DNA of 64,000 bases, taken from the NCBI RefSeq assembly GCF_964204645.1, contig NC_134033.1, positions 12,030,155 to 12,094,154 of the forward strand, given 5' to 3'. Positions 1-13,378 of this stretch are shown here, piece after piece. Every line of letters begins with the position of its first letter. Position 1 is the stretch's first letter. Position numbers and translations under genes: made by a program. The DNA comes from Tubulanus polymorphus. Taxonomy: Eukaryota; Nemertea; Palaeonemertea; Tubulaniformes; Tubulanidae. The notes under the pieces were generated by a model. That model searched no databases. It was not told where the DNA came from and saw only the letters and a program-made list of their open reading frames with translations.

Positions 1-200
1 TAGCCAGTAACATTTCATTGAAATATGAAGGAAAATCAAATGTTAAAATGAATCAGTAATCAATAGTAAGATCCTTGGTAACATCTTTCATATTTCTGTT
101 CAAATTAATCAGTAATCAACAGTAAGACCCTAGGTAACATCTTCCATATTTCTGTTCAAATTAATCAGCAATCAACCCTCAGTAACATCTTTCATATTTC
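1..200. repeat. Short tandem repeat, about 57-bp unit, about 3 copies
   Basis: The phrase AATCAGTAATCAA...GGTAACATCTTTCATATTTCTG recurs with small changes starting near 48, 108 and 165. The array runs off the left edge of the window, so its full length is unknown. No coding potential is seen. Confidence 0.65.
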
Positions 201-3198
201 TCTACGAGTCAAACAAGTCAAATCAGTTAAATGAATAAATTTCTCCATTTATCTGCAGTTTGCACGGATTACCGTGTTTTAGTCCATTACTAGAATTAAA
301 TGAGTATTTCTCATTGAAGAATCGTAACAAATACTGAAAATAAGGAACTGTGTTGGCGGCAGCTCTGTACGTATCAAATCTTACGGCACAACAAACCCCG
401 ACACAAAGCAATGAATAATCGCGTACGTATGTTTTATCGGATTTCCCAATGTATAATAAATACCAGTCGATAAATCCTCCCAAAAGACTATACCAGCGAT
501 CATCGAAAATTCAACCTCACGGAAATAAAACCATTTGCATTATTATACGCAATGTATATAATATGTTTACCCCCGTCGCGGACGCGGGTGCGGAGCCGGC
601 ACATTATATTACCATAAGAATTTTATTGGATATTGGATATGATCATCGTCTCGCCGTGATATCGTAAAGAGATATTCTATAAACTGCGCACTTGAAATTT
701 CATGATGAGAAAAAAGCAGCCATATTATTCACACCGGACCATCGTTTCTAATCTGTGCCTTAAGTCTAACTCAGGTTGACAAAGAACTGATCAGATTGTC
801 GGATCGTAAGCATTCAAGTCTGCGACTTTTTAATCGGTTACCATTTCTGCACGAGTTTTTTTTACGACTGCGATGGATTGACCACAGACTCACAAGGTTA
901 AACTAGTTTTATTTTCTACGTCGTAGCCAATCAGCCACGAGTGTTGCATCACACGACCATAAGCGTTCAAGAAACCGTGAAACTCTGTAACGATCGAGTC
1001 ATAGCCGACCCTAGCAATACAAAAAACCACCATACAAACCAAACCTACATCGCCACCAAATGATGAGAACATTTTTTTATTAATCACACTGCATATCAAA
1101 ATGACAGTAATTATGATCAGTCATGTGATCTGCTTGTTGTTACTGATTGGCTTGCGTCGTACGAGTGTTTCTTGTTGAGCAACTCAATAACGAATAGTAT
1201 CTCGTTTCACCGAATCAACAAGTTCGGAAGTTTGCTTCCACTGACAATGTTTGCTGTTTCCGGCTAACGCTCGCAGTCACAAAACAAACGAGGGAAACGT
1301 TCATTGATTTCATACTTTATATAATTTCTTGACTGTAAAACCCGTTACAATGATGTTTATATACATTGATACCTAAGCCCAAGTCACAGGTACACGCGCA
1401 ACTTAGATTATGTCATTTTTAGCCAATCAGATATCCCATTTTATTTTTGCCAGGGTTTTTCTGTTCAGTGATCCATGAAATTTGCCTCAGCGATGACTCA
1501 ACTGAGGCAATCAATGCCTGCGCATGTACCTGCATACTCAGGCTTATAAGGCAGGGTTTCGTGCCGCAGCAATGTCTCACATGATGCCATCAGGTTTGAA
1601 TCCCTACCGAGGGAGGACGGACGTGTAACACTACTCTGGAGCTGAGAATTCTCAAACGGTCAGAAGCAGTGGTTACTCGCTAATCAGATTGGAATAACTC
1701 AACCGCCACCAGCTCTTTCTCTCTCCGTGGGGAAGGGCGCTTGTATTTGTACTCGGCGAAAAAAAAAACATCGGCTTTCCAGTATTTTTACACAATGCCA
1801 CCAGCATAAAACAGACGGTTTTTAGTTATATCGATGTTGTTGATGTTGTATGAACCGTCTACAGCAGACGCGAACATCGGCATCGTCTTTACAGAAACCG
1901 CCTGCGGCAAGTGACCGTGTTCGTTTGTTTAAACTTAATAATAATGAAAAGAACTAATAACACAAAGACGCGACAATGTAAAGACGCAATTTATTACTTT
2001 TGAAAAACGGAAGCGGAGAGAAAAGATTACACCGCGCATAACAATAAGCCACATGTACATAGCGTCGCGGCGTTACTTCAACGGACGATTGGTCTTAATT
2101 TCCCGACGGATTCAAAAACTTTCCGCATAAATGAATCGATCACACGAAACGCACAACAACAACAACAACGGAGAGCAACGACTGCGCAGCCAACTGGCAA
2201 AAAGGTAAAAAGTACACCGCACTCGTGATGCCTCGATGAAATTGAACGAGACGTATAGATCCCTCGGGTACACTAGAGCCCAGCAGTCTCGTCTGATAAA
2301 CAGGTCTTATTAATGGTGCTATATACTACCGACTGTGCTACACCTAGTACCACCACCATTGCCAATATGAGATATCTCGAACTTCTTGCTAACGTCGCTG
2401 TCGTGTCTTACACTTCCAGTTATGCTACGATTGGCTGGCAGTGCGAACGAACAATGCTCATTGGCCAATTCAGAACACATAGCTTCATTGCCAATCATGA
2501 GATACTGAGACAAAAAAATTTCTCACATTGCCCGTGGGTCAGTCGCGTTGGAGGAGAAAATTCAAATTCTCCCAGACATAGAAGAAAAAAATCACAGGAC
2601 GAAATTAACACCAAACATAAACAGAAAACTTTTTCCAGCTTATTTCATGACTGCGTGCATTGCTTCGAACCAAAAACACAAAACACTGCTTCATGAAAAC
2701 CACGTGTTAATCAAGAAACATAAAACAGAATGGCTTGTTTCGTGACTGTGTGTATTTCAATATCATGTGAGATACAAATACAACTTTTCTCATCGCTTAG
2801 GTCCAGTACGATTTCCGTTTCACTGTGCACAACATCATCTGGTGAAACCAACACAAAATACGTTTCTTGTTTCGAGATATTTCCGCCGTCCACGCGCTTA
2901 ATATGTTCAACAAAGAAGACGTAGCTATTGCCGACGAATGACTATTTTTCCGAACGCGGTAAAACGACTAACCGAGTTCGTCGATACCGAACAAACTGAT
3001 GAAGATTATTCCTCGATGTCTCGTTCAATGTTTTTTTCGCTCGAGTCTTTTTGTCATCGAAGTTGTCTTCGTCGTTGGAGGAGGAATTTTTTCATATTGA
3101 TTATCGTCTACTATTACCGGCGTACTTACCAGCGTCTGTCACCAGTAAGCAGCGAGACAGTTATCCTATCACGGTTAATTTCTTATCGATACACGGCA

Positions 3199-3549
3199 CA
3201 AGAACTGAACCGCTGCCGGACAACACCGGACAAGAACTGAACCGCTGCCGGACGACACCGGACAAGAACTGAACCGCTGCCGGACGACACCGGACATGAA
3301 CTGAACCGCTGCCGGACGACACCGGACAAGAACTGGTCCGCTGCTGGACGACACCAGAGAACTGAACCGCTGCCGGACGACACCGGACAAGAACTGAACC
3401 GCTGCCGGACAACACCGGACAAGAACTAAACCGCTGCCGGATGACACCGGACAAGAACTAAACCGCTGCCGGATGACACCGGACAAGGACTGAACCGCTG
3501 CCGGACGACACTGAACAAGAACTGAACCGCTACTGGACAACACCGGACA
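3199..3549. repeat. Minisatellite, 32-bp unit, about 11 copies
   Basis: A 32-bp unit built around CTGAACCGCTGCCGGACGAC is repeated head to tail with single-base differences and one shortened copy near 3352-3360. Because 32 is not a multiple of 3, successive copies cycle through all frames, which explains the overlapping minus-strand ORFs rich in SSCPVSSGSGSV. These ORFs are artefacts of the repeat. Confidence 0.9.
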
Positions 3550-5334
3550 GATAAAGGCGTTTTGAAAAGACTGTTATTTTTATTGATTTTGAGAATGGCA
3601 TAAACGCGGCTCATCAATCAAGGTTTTCAACTCAGGGCAAAACCTTTGTGGGTTGACTTAAACGAACGCTAGTAAAAAATGATAATGCGTGTTTGAAAGT
3701 AAATTTCGTTCAACAGTCTTAACAGCAGCTTAGCGACATTTCGCCGATAGCATTTCATTTTTGTGCTAAGCCACAGCAATAGACGGCCCCTGGCAACCGC
3801 TAAAAACCACAGATAATATTTTTTGATAAGATATACATTTCGTATATGTTAATTTTGTAGGTAACCTAACGATTTCATACAAAGGAGGGACATCTACGAA
3901 TTGACCGCATAGTAATGCCATCTGGTGTCAGAAGCCGCAGTCACGATTCTTTTCGTATATATTTGCGGGTTAAGGTTTATGTGTTATTAAGAGCTGGTGG
4001 TTTACTTGTCTCTTTATTGTGTATCCGCTTGCTTCTGTATACACACACCTCGCGTACAGATAACAGATCGTCTCTCCGGTCTCTCCGAGCTCGATATAGA
4101 ATCGGCTTTTACGAGCGGAAGATCGGCGCGCGAATCCCCCGTGGACATTTTAGGAATCAAAGCATCGTCGAGCGATTCACCGATTCATTTCTCTCTCTCG
4201 TCGTCGTCATCGTCGTCGTATGAAGATATTATTAGCCGGAGATGAAGCAGACGGAGCTGCTGCCGTGTGACGATCCTCATCCATTCTTCGACGAAATTTC
4301 ACGTGCAAAAAATACAATCGAATCTGTTTCATGGCCGGTGTCTATACAGCCTATGAGCCGCGGTCGCACGGAGACGATTTAGCCCGCGTCAAATTACCGA
4401 TGATCACGCCCAGACGTTTTGATCGCTACATGCGATGTGAGAGTAACTGAACGAGAAACACCAACATGCAATAACCAATCATTGACAACGAGTAGATCAC
4501 ATGACTGAACTAAACACGTGACATCACCATCCCATTTCGATATGTGATACAATCACTGCTTTTCTCATGCAACGGGCTTTTTCTTGTTCTGCTGAATGCA
4601 AAGGTGGTAAAATAAGCATCGAAACACATGAACACAACATACGTTTCTTCTATTTCTTAATATGCGCGCTAGACTAAAGAGACTGATACAAAAGCCGTGA
4701 TCACACAAGCGTTTTTGGCCCAGACCAAATTTTTTTTTACTCGGGCCTGTTCTGTGCCCATTTAGCCAAGCCAAAATCACGGCTAAAATCACCGACATGA
4801 CAACTTTCATTACACGAAAAAATGATCCGATGGGTTAAAAATTGGAGCTGTGTCTGACCTATCAGCATCGAGTTTCTCAAAGCCACTCTCTCTCCTAGCA
4901 TCATCATTAATCTATTGATGAAGTATGGTGGCGGTCAGAGTGGATGATGAACTGTCTAAAGGAGATATCTATCAAACGGTAAATCAGTCAGTTAACGAAC
5001 CGTATCACACGGCTATCATCGCTACCCTCTTAAAAAACTCATGAAGACCATATCGAAGAAAAGATGATACCACAAATAACCGTTCATATCTAGTTACATC
5101 TTATCCAGATTTGGATCGCGCTTTAGAGGAGGTATTTTGAAGACTACCCAACGTCCTGGTTCATAAAACCGACAAGTATTTGACAAGTTTTTTTTCACCA
5201 AAAAAAAAAATTTTTGTATAGTTACTATATATTTCATGTTTTCGATGAGGACAATTCAAACTTAACCGTTTTATGCTTTAACTTTTCATAAAACTGGACT
5301 AATCCAATTCAGTAACAGCAAAAAAACACAATCA

Positions 5335-5600
5335 TGGTTCTCAACTCTGAAATTACCAAGCTTTAGTTCCCATTGCATTAGGATATGTTGTATCTAGGGC
5401 CAATAGCTAAATTTTTTCCACGGTTACAAGGTCATCTTCAAGGTCATGTCATTAAGAAACACTGAGCCATTAAGTTCTTGGTCCGCCGCTAGGTGGCGCA
5501 CTGAGCTCATTCTTTGCACTGCACAACTATATGAAATGCACCAGAAATTCATCAAGATCGACAGACTATTAATAAAGCTATAATAATATATATAACAGCG
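5335..5600 (+). mobile_element. Retrotransposon 3' tail fragment, CTAGGTGGCGC family
   Basis: This segment contains TTAGTTCCCATTGCATTAGG, then GCCAATAGCTAAATTTTT, then CCGCTAGGTGGCGCACTGAG and TTCATCAAGATCGAC. The same blocks recur elsewhere in the window: the first two at 12120-12215, the last two at 62820-62930. In the 62-kb copy they are followed by ACAGACACACAC, a tail style seen in RTE-like LINE 3' ends. That class is inferred from the tail only; no reverse transcriptase coding is present here. Confidence 0.45.
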
Positions 5601-5924
5601 AACCGAAAGTCTAGCGGGCGAGTAAAAAACGGTCCATAAAGCAATCAAGTCGCTTGTTTCTAAACAAGAATTCAAGCCGTTCTCTCAGACATCACGTCTC
5701 TACGCGTTACGTCTCGTCTCGTCGTCGTAGCGATGATATCCCGGATTTAGACACGTTGTCAGTCGGAGTGGGGCCGATCTCGTTCGGCTCTAGTCACGTT
5801 GGATATCCTTTAAGCTGTTCGCTTCAGACGTACGGCGTCGCGCGCAAAAAAAAAATGAAAGATTACACCACGGTCGAAATATCGAATCAACAAGGTCTTC
5901 GTCAGTCACAGCAACGTTCGAGAA

Positions 5925-6445
5925 CTTGGAGTAATCACTCATTTCGTAATGAGCACTCCGACGTGTCAGATATCTGATGAAATAAAGCAAGAAAACTAAC
6001 TCGAAAGTTTATTGAAGCCGTATTTTGCTGTCGACAATAAATAGCGTAAATCATATATTATTTAGGATCAATAAATTTATTTTGGATTTTAATTTTTTCG
6101 ATGATTGAATTGAATTGACCGGTAACCAGTCTAATATCGATATATTGATGACGTACCGCATATCTTGAATAATAATTAATGAAATTCATCAAAATGATTT
6201 TCATCAAGAAATCAAGAAATATAAATGCATTCGTAGTCTCATACATATTTGTATACACATGAATGGCGTCTACATCTAGCTGCAGTCACTGCAGTTAGCT
6301 TGGAGTAATCACTGTTTTCATAATGATCGCTCCGACGTGTCAGTCAGATATCCCATGTATTCATCATTTCGAGAAAAAAATCTTTCCAGTCCTAGCTGTA
6401 GTCACATCTCGGAGCAATCACTCTTTTCATCACCGTTACTCCGAG
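5925..6445. repeat. Three local copies of an imperfect hairpin unit
   Basis: GGAGTAATCACTCATTTCG...GAGCACTCCGACGTGTCAG near 5928 is echoed near 6301 (GGAGTAATCACTGTTTTCAT...CGCTCCGACGTGTCAG) and more weakly near 6410 (GGAGCAATCACTCTTTTCAT...ACTCCGAG). Each copy starts with GGAG and ends with CTCC, so it can fold on itself. Function is unknown; these are probably remnants of a small mobile element. Confidence 0.5.
6060..6260 (-). mobile_element. Dispersed repeat shared with 60630-60870
   Basis: The phrase TTGAATTGACCGGTAACCAG followed by TCTAATATCGAT and, further on, AATTCATCAAAATGATTTTC is the reverse complement of sequence at 60630-60870 (GGTTGCCGGTCAATTCAA and neighbours). Both copies sit close to a GTCGACAATAA motif. 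Two diverged copies in opposite orientation 54 kb apart indicate an interspersed element, possibly a LINE 3' end. Confidence 0.5.
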
Positions 6446-7490
6446 TCAATATGATTGCTTTGAAGTACGAGTGAGCTAAACTAATTAATTTGCCGCATGA
6501 ATAAAGAATTCCACACCTAAAACCTGTCGGTGGGGTGGGGGATCCTGAGTACTCGAATACCTGACGGGGGATCCTCCCGTGCTAGCATCAAAGGTACCCG
6601 ATACGTAATACGGTCTTTAACTATCACTCAGCAGTTAAGTCAGACGGTGACGTAAAATTATCAGCACATCAAAGCAGGAGTCACGATGACTTTAATCAGG
6701 GGAAGAGAGAAGTGAGATTTGAGATCGCTGCGAAGACCATACGAAACAGCTTCGCTGCTGGATAAATAAGCGCACGCAAAGAACTTCAACCCCTAAAATA
6801 TAACATAAGAAACAAAATAGATTGAGTGGCCAAATTGGTACGGATTAAACGCGGTGTCAAATTTGGCCCATGTCTAAACTCACTCGATACAAATAATGCT
6901 TAAACAAAGCGAAGTCAGTCACTTACGGAATCAGTAACGATTCACATGCGATAATCTGACTTGTTTTTGGCAAAAAATGACGGCTATGGACGAAATAAGC
7001 ACCATCGTAGACCATCGGATCGTATTTATATTTACAGCTGAAACACGTCCCGATGAAATCGTTTATCCGCTCGATCGCTACGCCGAAATCTACTTACGAA
7101 CGCTCTTCATTATTCAGAACGTTACGTTCCAGCAGCGCGCGTCAATTTCAGACGTGAACCGCCGCAACACAGCAACGACCACCGATAACATGAAGAGAAA
7201 ATATTCTTAATTCATAACAACCACACATATATACACCACATATATTGCTAGCGTGATCTGGTGAACCATTGAACATGCACTTTATGTGGAAAATGAACAG
7301 TCAAAATCGTCATCATCTTTTAAAGTTTCATTTTGTGCTAATTTACTATTTGCTCAAAACAGCTAATTACTCGATAACTCACGCTAATTAATTGTTCAAT
7401 ATGGCTTTGCTCCCTTTCTTATTCTTTTTGGCAAACCGTTTAATACCATATATGGGCACACATATCCGTCAAATATAGGAAATGAATTAA

Positions 7491-7777
7491 CCCTTTCAGT
7501 GCTGACTAATCAATACCCTATAGTGCTGGAAATAATTTGAAAATTTTGAAAAATTCCGCCCTAGTGTGTTAATAACGGGAATATCACTATAGTGCGTCTA
7601 CGCCGCGGCGCAGTGTATCGTTAATAACTAATATTTCACTATGTTTGACAGGTGCTGCCATCTTTCAATAGAGATAAAAACTAATTACTAATTACACCAA
7701 TACACCGCAGTGCGGTGTACTAGCAAAATCCATCACCGATTCATACACTGCACTGCAGTGTATACGCACTGAAAGGG
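7491..7777 (+). mobile_element. piggyBac-like MITE, complete, flanked by TTAA
   Basis: The element begins CCCTTTCAGTGC and ends GCACTGAAAGGG, with TTAA directly outside both ends (7487-7490 and 7778-7781). TTAA target duplication with ends starting CCC is the hallmark of piggyBac-superfamily transposons. It is 287 bp and non-coding, so it would have depended on a transposase made elsewhere. Inside are palindromes such as ACACCGCAGTGCGGTGT. It is the best preserved of the copies in this window. Confidence 0.8.
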
Positions 7778-7961
7778 TTAAATCATTGCATGGTCAACTG
7801 TTGAATATGGTCATTTCATCTCAAATGGTTTTTCTGAACCCCGTCGTGTACTGCAACCTCTTTTTTTCAGTTAAAAAAAATCTGTTATTTTCGGTTTTTA
7901 TGTAAGTGTTTTATGTAAGGTAGTCAACAGCGCTGATGCTGCTGTGACACACGGTGCCACC

Positions 7962-7964
<3 letters not shown>

Positions 7965-8046
<82 letters not shown>
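7965..8046. repeat. (TA)n microsatellite
   Basis: An 82-bp uninterrupted TA alternation. It is flanked by CCGAC on the left and GTCCG on the right, so the whole tract is an extended palindrome. Confidence 0.97.
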
Positions 8047-8049
<3 letters not shown>

Positions 8050-9459
8050 CGTGCTCGGATCTCGACGACGCGCGCAAATAAATGTCAAAAGTGCTCACAA
8101 CTTTGGTTCTATCCCCTAGGAGTCTAGTGTTTCTATGGTTACCGTCTTATGTAAGATAACGTTGTTGTTTATTTCGTCGTAAGCGGCGTCAAAATTCAGA
8201 ATGTTCGGGGTCAACATCGCGAAATCCCGATGACAATACGAATATTGTTGTCCTTGTTTTCCTGTAGTTACTAGAGCGGGCGGTCCATCGGTACGAGACC
8301 AAGGAATATAACGGCAACGCGAGTGCGGAAACATCGCGATGACTATGGTTCATGTTTTCGTAAAAATACCGAAAAAAAATGTTGCGCTCCGCGATAAACA
8401 AGATTCACTCGACAGATTTCTGTTGTTGAGAGATTGTAAACGTTACCAAAAGGCTTCCCTCGATATGCCGCGCTGCCGCACAAGATGGCGTGACTATTTG
8501 AAGCTCTGTACGCACGACAAGCCATTTAACGTGAAACTAATTCAGAGGCTTGTTTCGTGACTGTGTAAATAGGTAACCGCAAAAACACTAACTATCCCAC
8601 CAGATGGCGTGACGAGCACTGACAGTGACATCGATATTAGTCTATTGACAATCAACTTTGAACTGAATTTTTAGACTCCCGAACCTGTACTTTTTATCAC
8701 AGGTCCCATCAAATATAGATTGCATTACTAGTGATTCGTGTATTTTTTCATCTTTAATTGATTAAATTCGTTTTTAACTGAAATTTATTAGAACATGAAC
8801 ATGACATTCATGGGTCATTCATGGGTCCTCACTTGCCTTGAGTGGAATCATTGCCCCAGGGAAACCATTCACACTAGTCTCAAATGAATCAATACCTGTT
8901 TGACACTGGCCAATTTAGCCGACCAAATTTTAGCATGGGTAAAATGATAACGCGTGAATTGCTATCTGGCTTTGGAAGTGACTCGAAGCAAAGGGCAAAT
9001 TTGATTTGGTCCAGACCAGTTTGACCCGGACTAAATCATCTCCCCTCGAGTCGACTGTGCGCATGGTACTAAAACGTGCTAGGATTTAAGACGACTTACT
9101 TGAACTTTCGAATGGCACCGTGTTCGTTTGAAATGTAACATTCAACTAACGGCGAATCGGCAGACGTTTCATCCATATCAAACAAAAAACCAGTTTCATC
9201 GATTCATTCAATGAATCGGCAGCGATTCATCACCCCCGATATAGGCCTACAGTTCCTAGATTCCGACGGTCAGTTGATAATTCCACTATTGAATAAAGTC
9301 AATTCTGAAACTACCAGTGTGTCACGGGGTGGGGGGGGGGGCAGTGTGCCGCGGGGGGCGGCCGTTAGTGTCACCGTGTTAGAAATCGTTAAAGTCACAC
9401 TCCATGTGTCCATGTGGGATATTTAGGAATTCCGACATTATTTTCTGTAAGTGAATAAA

Positions 9460-9800
9460 CAGCGACGCCATTACGATTTATCCGTTTTCCAATTGAGTTT
9501 CTTTGCCTCCAGATTTTGGTGCTCTTACTCTCCTCAGGTCTACCTGTCACCGAAATGTCAATCATGTTTTATTCAGCAGAGCAACTCCGTAATGATTTAT
9601 CCATTTTTTGATCGCGATGCACATTTGGTTTGAATTCTCAGGTCTACCTGTCACCCAAAAACCAATTAGAGGATGCACTTCAGCAAACGGTTATCCGGTT
9701 TTCAATTTGAGTTATTTTTCACATTTCACTCGGCCTGAGAACTACCCATCACGTAGATCATAGATCCATTACGATTTATCCAGTTTTTTTTAAGTTTTTC
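9460..9800. repeat. Degenerate tandem repeat, roughly 100-bp units
   Basis: Imperfect copies of ATTACGATTTATCCGTTTTC occur near 9471, 9592, 9694 and 9768. In between, CTCAGGTCTACCTGTCACC occurs near 9534 and 9640, with a diverged version near 9732. The spacing suggests an old, decayed direct repeat. The small ORF over it has no recognisable domain. Confidence 0.4.
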
Positions 9801-10724
9801 TTCAGATTTCAAAGAGCTTGGCGCTTGAATTCGACTGTCCCTCAATCGTAGAAAAATCGCCATCGGTTTCTAGGGAATATAAGCAAAACAGTCTATTTCG
9901 ATGGAAACGTGTTTTTCAACCGGTCCCGGTTCAGTAGACACACCGTTTAATCGAAAATCATTCGATTTTTTGTTGAATTTTCAAATTTCGGAAAATTTTT
10001 CCGAGCCGCGCTTCGCCGAGACGTTTATATTTTCATTTAATTTCCCGAGTTGCGCGTCGCAAAAACACGACGAACATTTCAAGCCGTCTCAAACGATCCG
10101 TAAAGAAAACTTCAATGTTTTTCGCGCTCCCTTTCTTTCGGCGGATCGTCGTCTTTAACAACGGTTGTCGTCGCGGTAATTTCAATTCCAACGTCGTCGT
10201 CTTCAACTGACGCCCGACGCAGAAAAAATCTCGTTTCTAGTCGATATGAAATATTTCCACCACTTAAAATCGCGCCCGTTTTTATTATTAATAATAAAGG
10301 GAATAAATATCTCGTTTAAAGCGTGCCCTCTCGCTTTCGAGTGTCGCGCCACTTCCGCTGATGAAAACGGAAACATATATATATATACATATACGTACAT
10401 GTAATATGTCTCTTTATTGGAATTCGATAGAAAAATATCTTGCGCGCGACGTTTGATCCCCGAACAGTTGCGTTGTGTACATCGACCCCGACCCCCAGGG
10501 GGATGAAGAGAATAGTCTACATCGAGACCACAATGACAGATCGCATAATATGTGACCTCGTCGCTCCGAACTAGTTTTTCATTCTTTCCAGTTTCCGAAG
10601 CCTCTCGCTGTTCAATGTCTTTCGCAGTTTTTGCCGCAACTCCTGGCCGGTGTTTGAACCAAAATAAGAACAAGGGTTTGAGTAATATCAATTATTATTA
10701 ATATATTATATAATATCATTATAT

Positions 10725-11010
10725 TAATGCCTGGGAGTGAACCCTCTACTTCGTTTTTCACTCCCACCTCCCTGGTAGTATATATATATATACGTATGCT
10801 TCTTCCAGTTTTCTCATGACGGAGCCCCGGAGTGGTTCTTCAAATCATGCTAGTTCCGTAAATATGTTATCCTGTTTCTTTTAAATTCTAAATTGTAATT
10901 TTCTACTCTTTTTTCTACCCTTTTTTTCCTTTATTGCATTATATACTTGTATGTTTTACTGTAAAACTTTTAAGTTGTAATAAAGAATTGAATTGAATTG
11001 AAATTGAATT
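10725..11010 (+). mobile_element. Probable non-LTR retrotransposon 3' end
   Basis: A pyrimidine-rich 3' UTR-like stretch ends in AATAAAGAATTGAATTGAAT with a short (ATTGA)n tail, typical of LINE elements that end in a microsatellite rather than plain poly(A). Within it is CATGACGGAGCCCCGGAGTG. There is no coding sequence left. Class assignment is inference from tail structure alone. Confidence 0.4.
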
Positions 11011-11339
11011 ATCAAACATGTTTCATATCATCCAATGGCCGGTTTTTAAATGTATATTTTGCCGGTAACAGCAGAGTCAGCAATTTAGATTTAAGGGCCT
11101 GAAGAGCGTATGCTCACCGGGCTTTGGGCATGATCTCTGGGGATCTTCGCTTAAAACTACAATCATCCAAACTTTGAAGGCCTTAGGCCTTAGATAGAAA
11201 TATGATAAATACATGACCGAATTGACTGAATTGAGAGGTATAGTTGCCCATAGAACTCGATCTATGAGTTGCCAAATGGTTTATGCCATAGAGTTCCTAT
11301 TGGTGGCAGACTTTCTTCCCTCCCCTCATTACGCTTATT

Positions 11340-11586
11340 CCTTTCAGTGCAGACAAACTGCTGGAGATAATTTGAAAATTTAGGAAAAATCCACCCCGGT
11401 AATGGGCATACTGCTATAATGGGTCTACACCTTGGTACGGTGTATCGTTAATTACTGATATTTCTCCATGGTTGACAGGTGCCGCCATCTTTCAATAGAT
11501 ACTAACTAATCAGTAATAGCATTGATACATCGCAATAAAGTTCATCGATTAATACATCGCACTGCAGTGTAGATGTATAGGAAGGG
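11340..11586 (+). mobile_element. piggyBac-like MITE, decayed copy
   Basis: The order of blocks matches the copy at 7491: CTTTCAGTGC, then CTGGAGATAATTTGAAAATT, then GTTGACAGGTGCCGCCATCT, then CACTGCAGTGTAGATG and an end of GAAGGGTTAA. The left terminus has lost its CCC/TTAA, whereas the right end keeps GGG plus TTAA (11587-11590). Confidence 0.7.
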
Positions 11587-12119
11587 TTAATCGGGGGGGG
11601 GACCTTGAAAGCAATAAAATTCCGTATTTGACAGGTTGTGAGACAAAGTCAGCGCAGAACACCCGCAAACCACGACACGGGGAGCTGAACATCGCTTAAC
11701 TCCATTCATGTGTACACAAATATCTACGAGATGAGATTATCATATAGCGAGGGATAATAGTGAATGTTAACATATACAGATGACATGAGCAACACGGACA
11801 GAGTTATTAATAGCATGACGACAACGGATCACACACAGATTTCTGAGACTTTTAACGGCAAATATAGTGTGTGTCTCTGCGCGAACGAACGAGCGCCTAG
11901 ACTATTAGTTAATAGCAGTCTGAGACCGATATCTAATGACAATAATGATGATGCTCTGACATTTTCAACAGACGCTACGCAAGAGAATGAAGATAACGTT
12001 GTAATTGTTGACGTACATTTTTTACTGCTCCATTCTATTCTATCAGAATGAATATTCAGGCATCCCTGAATTAGAGGAGTTTTTGGATTCAATTTGATTC
12101 TGAAGCGTTAATAAAAAAA

Positions 12120-12215
12120 GGAGACTAACTCAAACTCCAAAATTACTATGCGTTATAGTTCCCATTGCATTTTGAATATGTTGTATGTACGGCCAATAGC
12201 TAAATTTTTAGCTCC
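12120..12215 (+). mobile_element. Fragment of the 5335-5425 dispersed repeat
   Basis: TATAGTTCCCATTGCATTTT, ATATGTTGTATGTACGGCC and AATAGCTAAATTTTTAG match the first part of the repeat at 5335 in the same order and orientation. It is a short retrotransposon-tail remnant without coding capacity. Confidence 0.45.
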
Positions 12216-12953
12216 ATTTTTTACACTGCGCAACTCATGCTAAACCAGGCCCAGTTCCAAAGTTGTCAGTGAAAATGTGACTGGGTACGAATGAACCGAG
12301 TCCAATTCCAAGAAATGAACTCAAATAGATAAATTGATTTAACCGTAGGCGGACATAACATAAAACTCTGGTACTTGGCCAAGGGATCTAATGGTTCCGA
12401 TCCAGTTTTCCGCAGCGGGAAAATATTTACAAGGCTTAACTCAATTTATGGTCCAAGCATCGATGTATCAATAGGAGAGATAAGCAGTGGTCGGGTCTAT
12501 TTTATGTCATCAGTCACTGGTGTCCGGATAACCATCAATTCAGACCATTTCGTGTACTTTTAATATGTCGTTTACTCAGACGCACTGCGTTTATATGCAG
12601 TGTATTTCGGTCATAACTTGACACACGCACTCGAGCCATAAATAATCGTTTAAAGTCCGCATACAGCACGACGACTGATGGGAGATAGGAAGCTAAATGT
12701 AATGAACACGACGTGGATGAGTCAATGAAACCATCCCTCACGACTAGACAGAGACAGAATCAAAAATTCTCACACAGCCACCAGTCACACTTGTGTAAGT
12801 CACACCAGGTGATGCACAATGATGTGCATCGATAGCGTCTACAGGCTTTCTTATTCTTTTCCAACGCGCAGAGCACCACCTGGGACATTCTTTAACAGGT
12901 TTGAGCTTTCTTTTCCTCTCAACCTACCAACCATCACTCGGGGCCATTGACAG

Positions 12954-12956
<3 letters not shown>

Positions 12957-13024
<68 letters not shown>
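12957..13024. repeat. (TA)n microsatellite
   Basis: A 68-bp AT alternation. The minus-strand ORF with a long Tyr-Ile run is simply this tract translated and is not a gene. Confidence 0.97.
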
Positions 13025-13026
<2 letters not shown>

Positions 13027-13378
13027 TATTGACGGGCCCGCACTGCAACTCAAACGACAGAAAGAAGTGGATGAAGAAATCTATCCGATGGACACTGAAC
13101 GAGAGTTATAGCGCACGACGATGAGGACTGCTGAATATCGCATCGAGGACCATTTTTCTATTTTCGGCGACGAAGTATCATCAAGAATCAGCTGTTTCGC
13201 GGATGAACGCTAACTCCTCAGACGGCCGCAATCGATCGGAACGAAACCAGAGGCAAAGAAAACCGATTCTTTCCATACCCATTATCAATTCGTGCCTCCA
13301 AAAAGAGAATACCCACGGTCTCACTACCAGCGGCGAATCGGTTACAGCAGTTCACTGGTTTTCAGCAACAGGCGTTTA

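Noticed and set aside
223-483. 86-residue minus-strand ORF near the left edge
   Set aside because: The composition looks protein-like, but I recognise no family and its flanks give no convincing exon; it could be a partial exon or old transposon piece and is not called.
3161-3617. Overlapping Ser/Gly/Val/Pro-rich minus-strand ORFs
   Set aside because: The 32-bp minisatellite cycles through all three frames.
10203-10691. 162-residue minus-strand ORF
   Set aside because: Low complexity, no recognisable domain, crosses a TA-rich tract, and shows no splice or start context that favours a gene.
12851-13048. ORF with a long Tyr-Ile run
   Set aside because: It is a (TA)n microsatellite.
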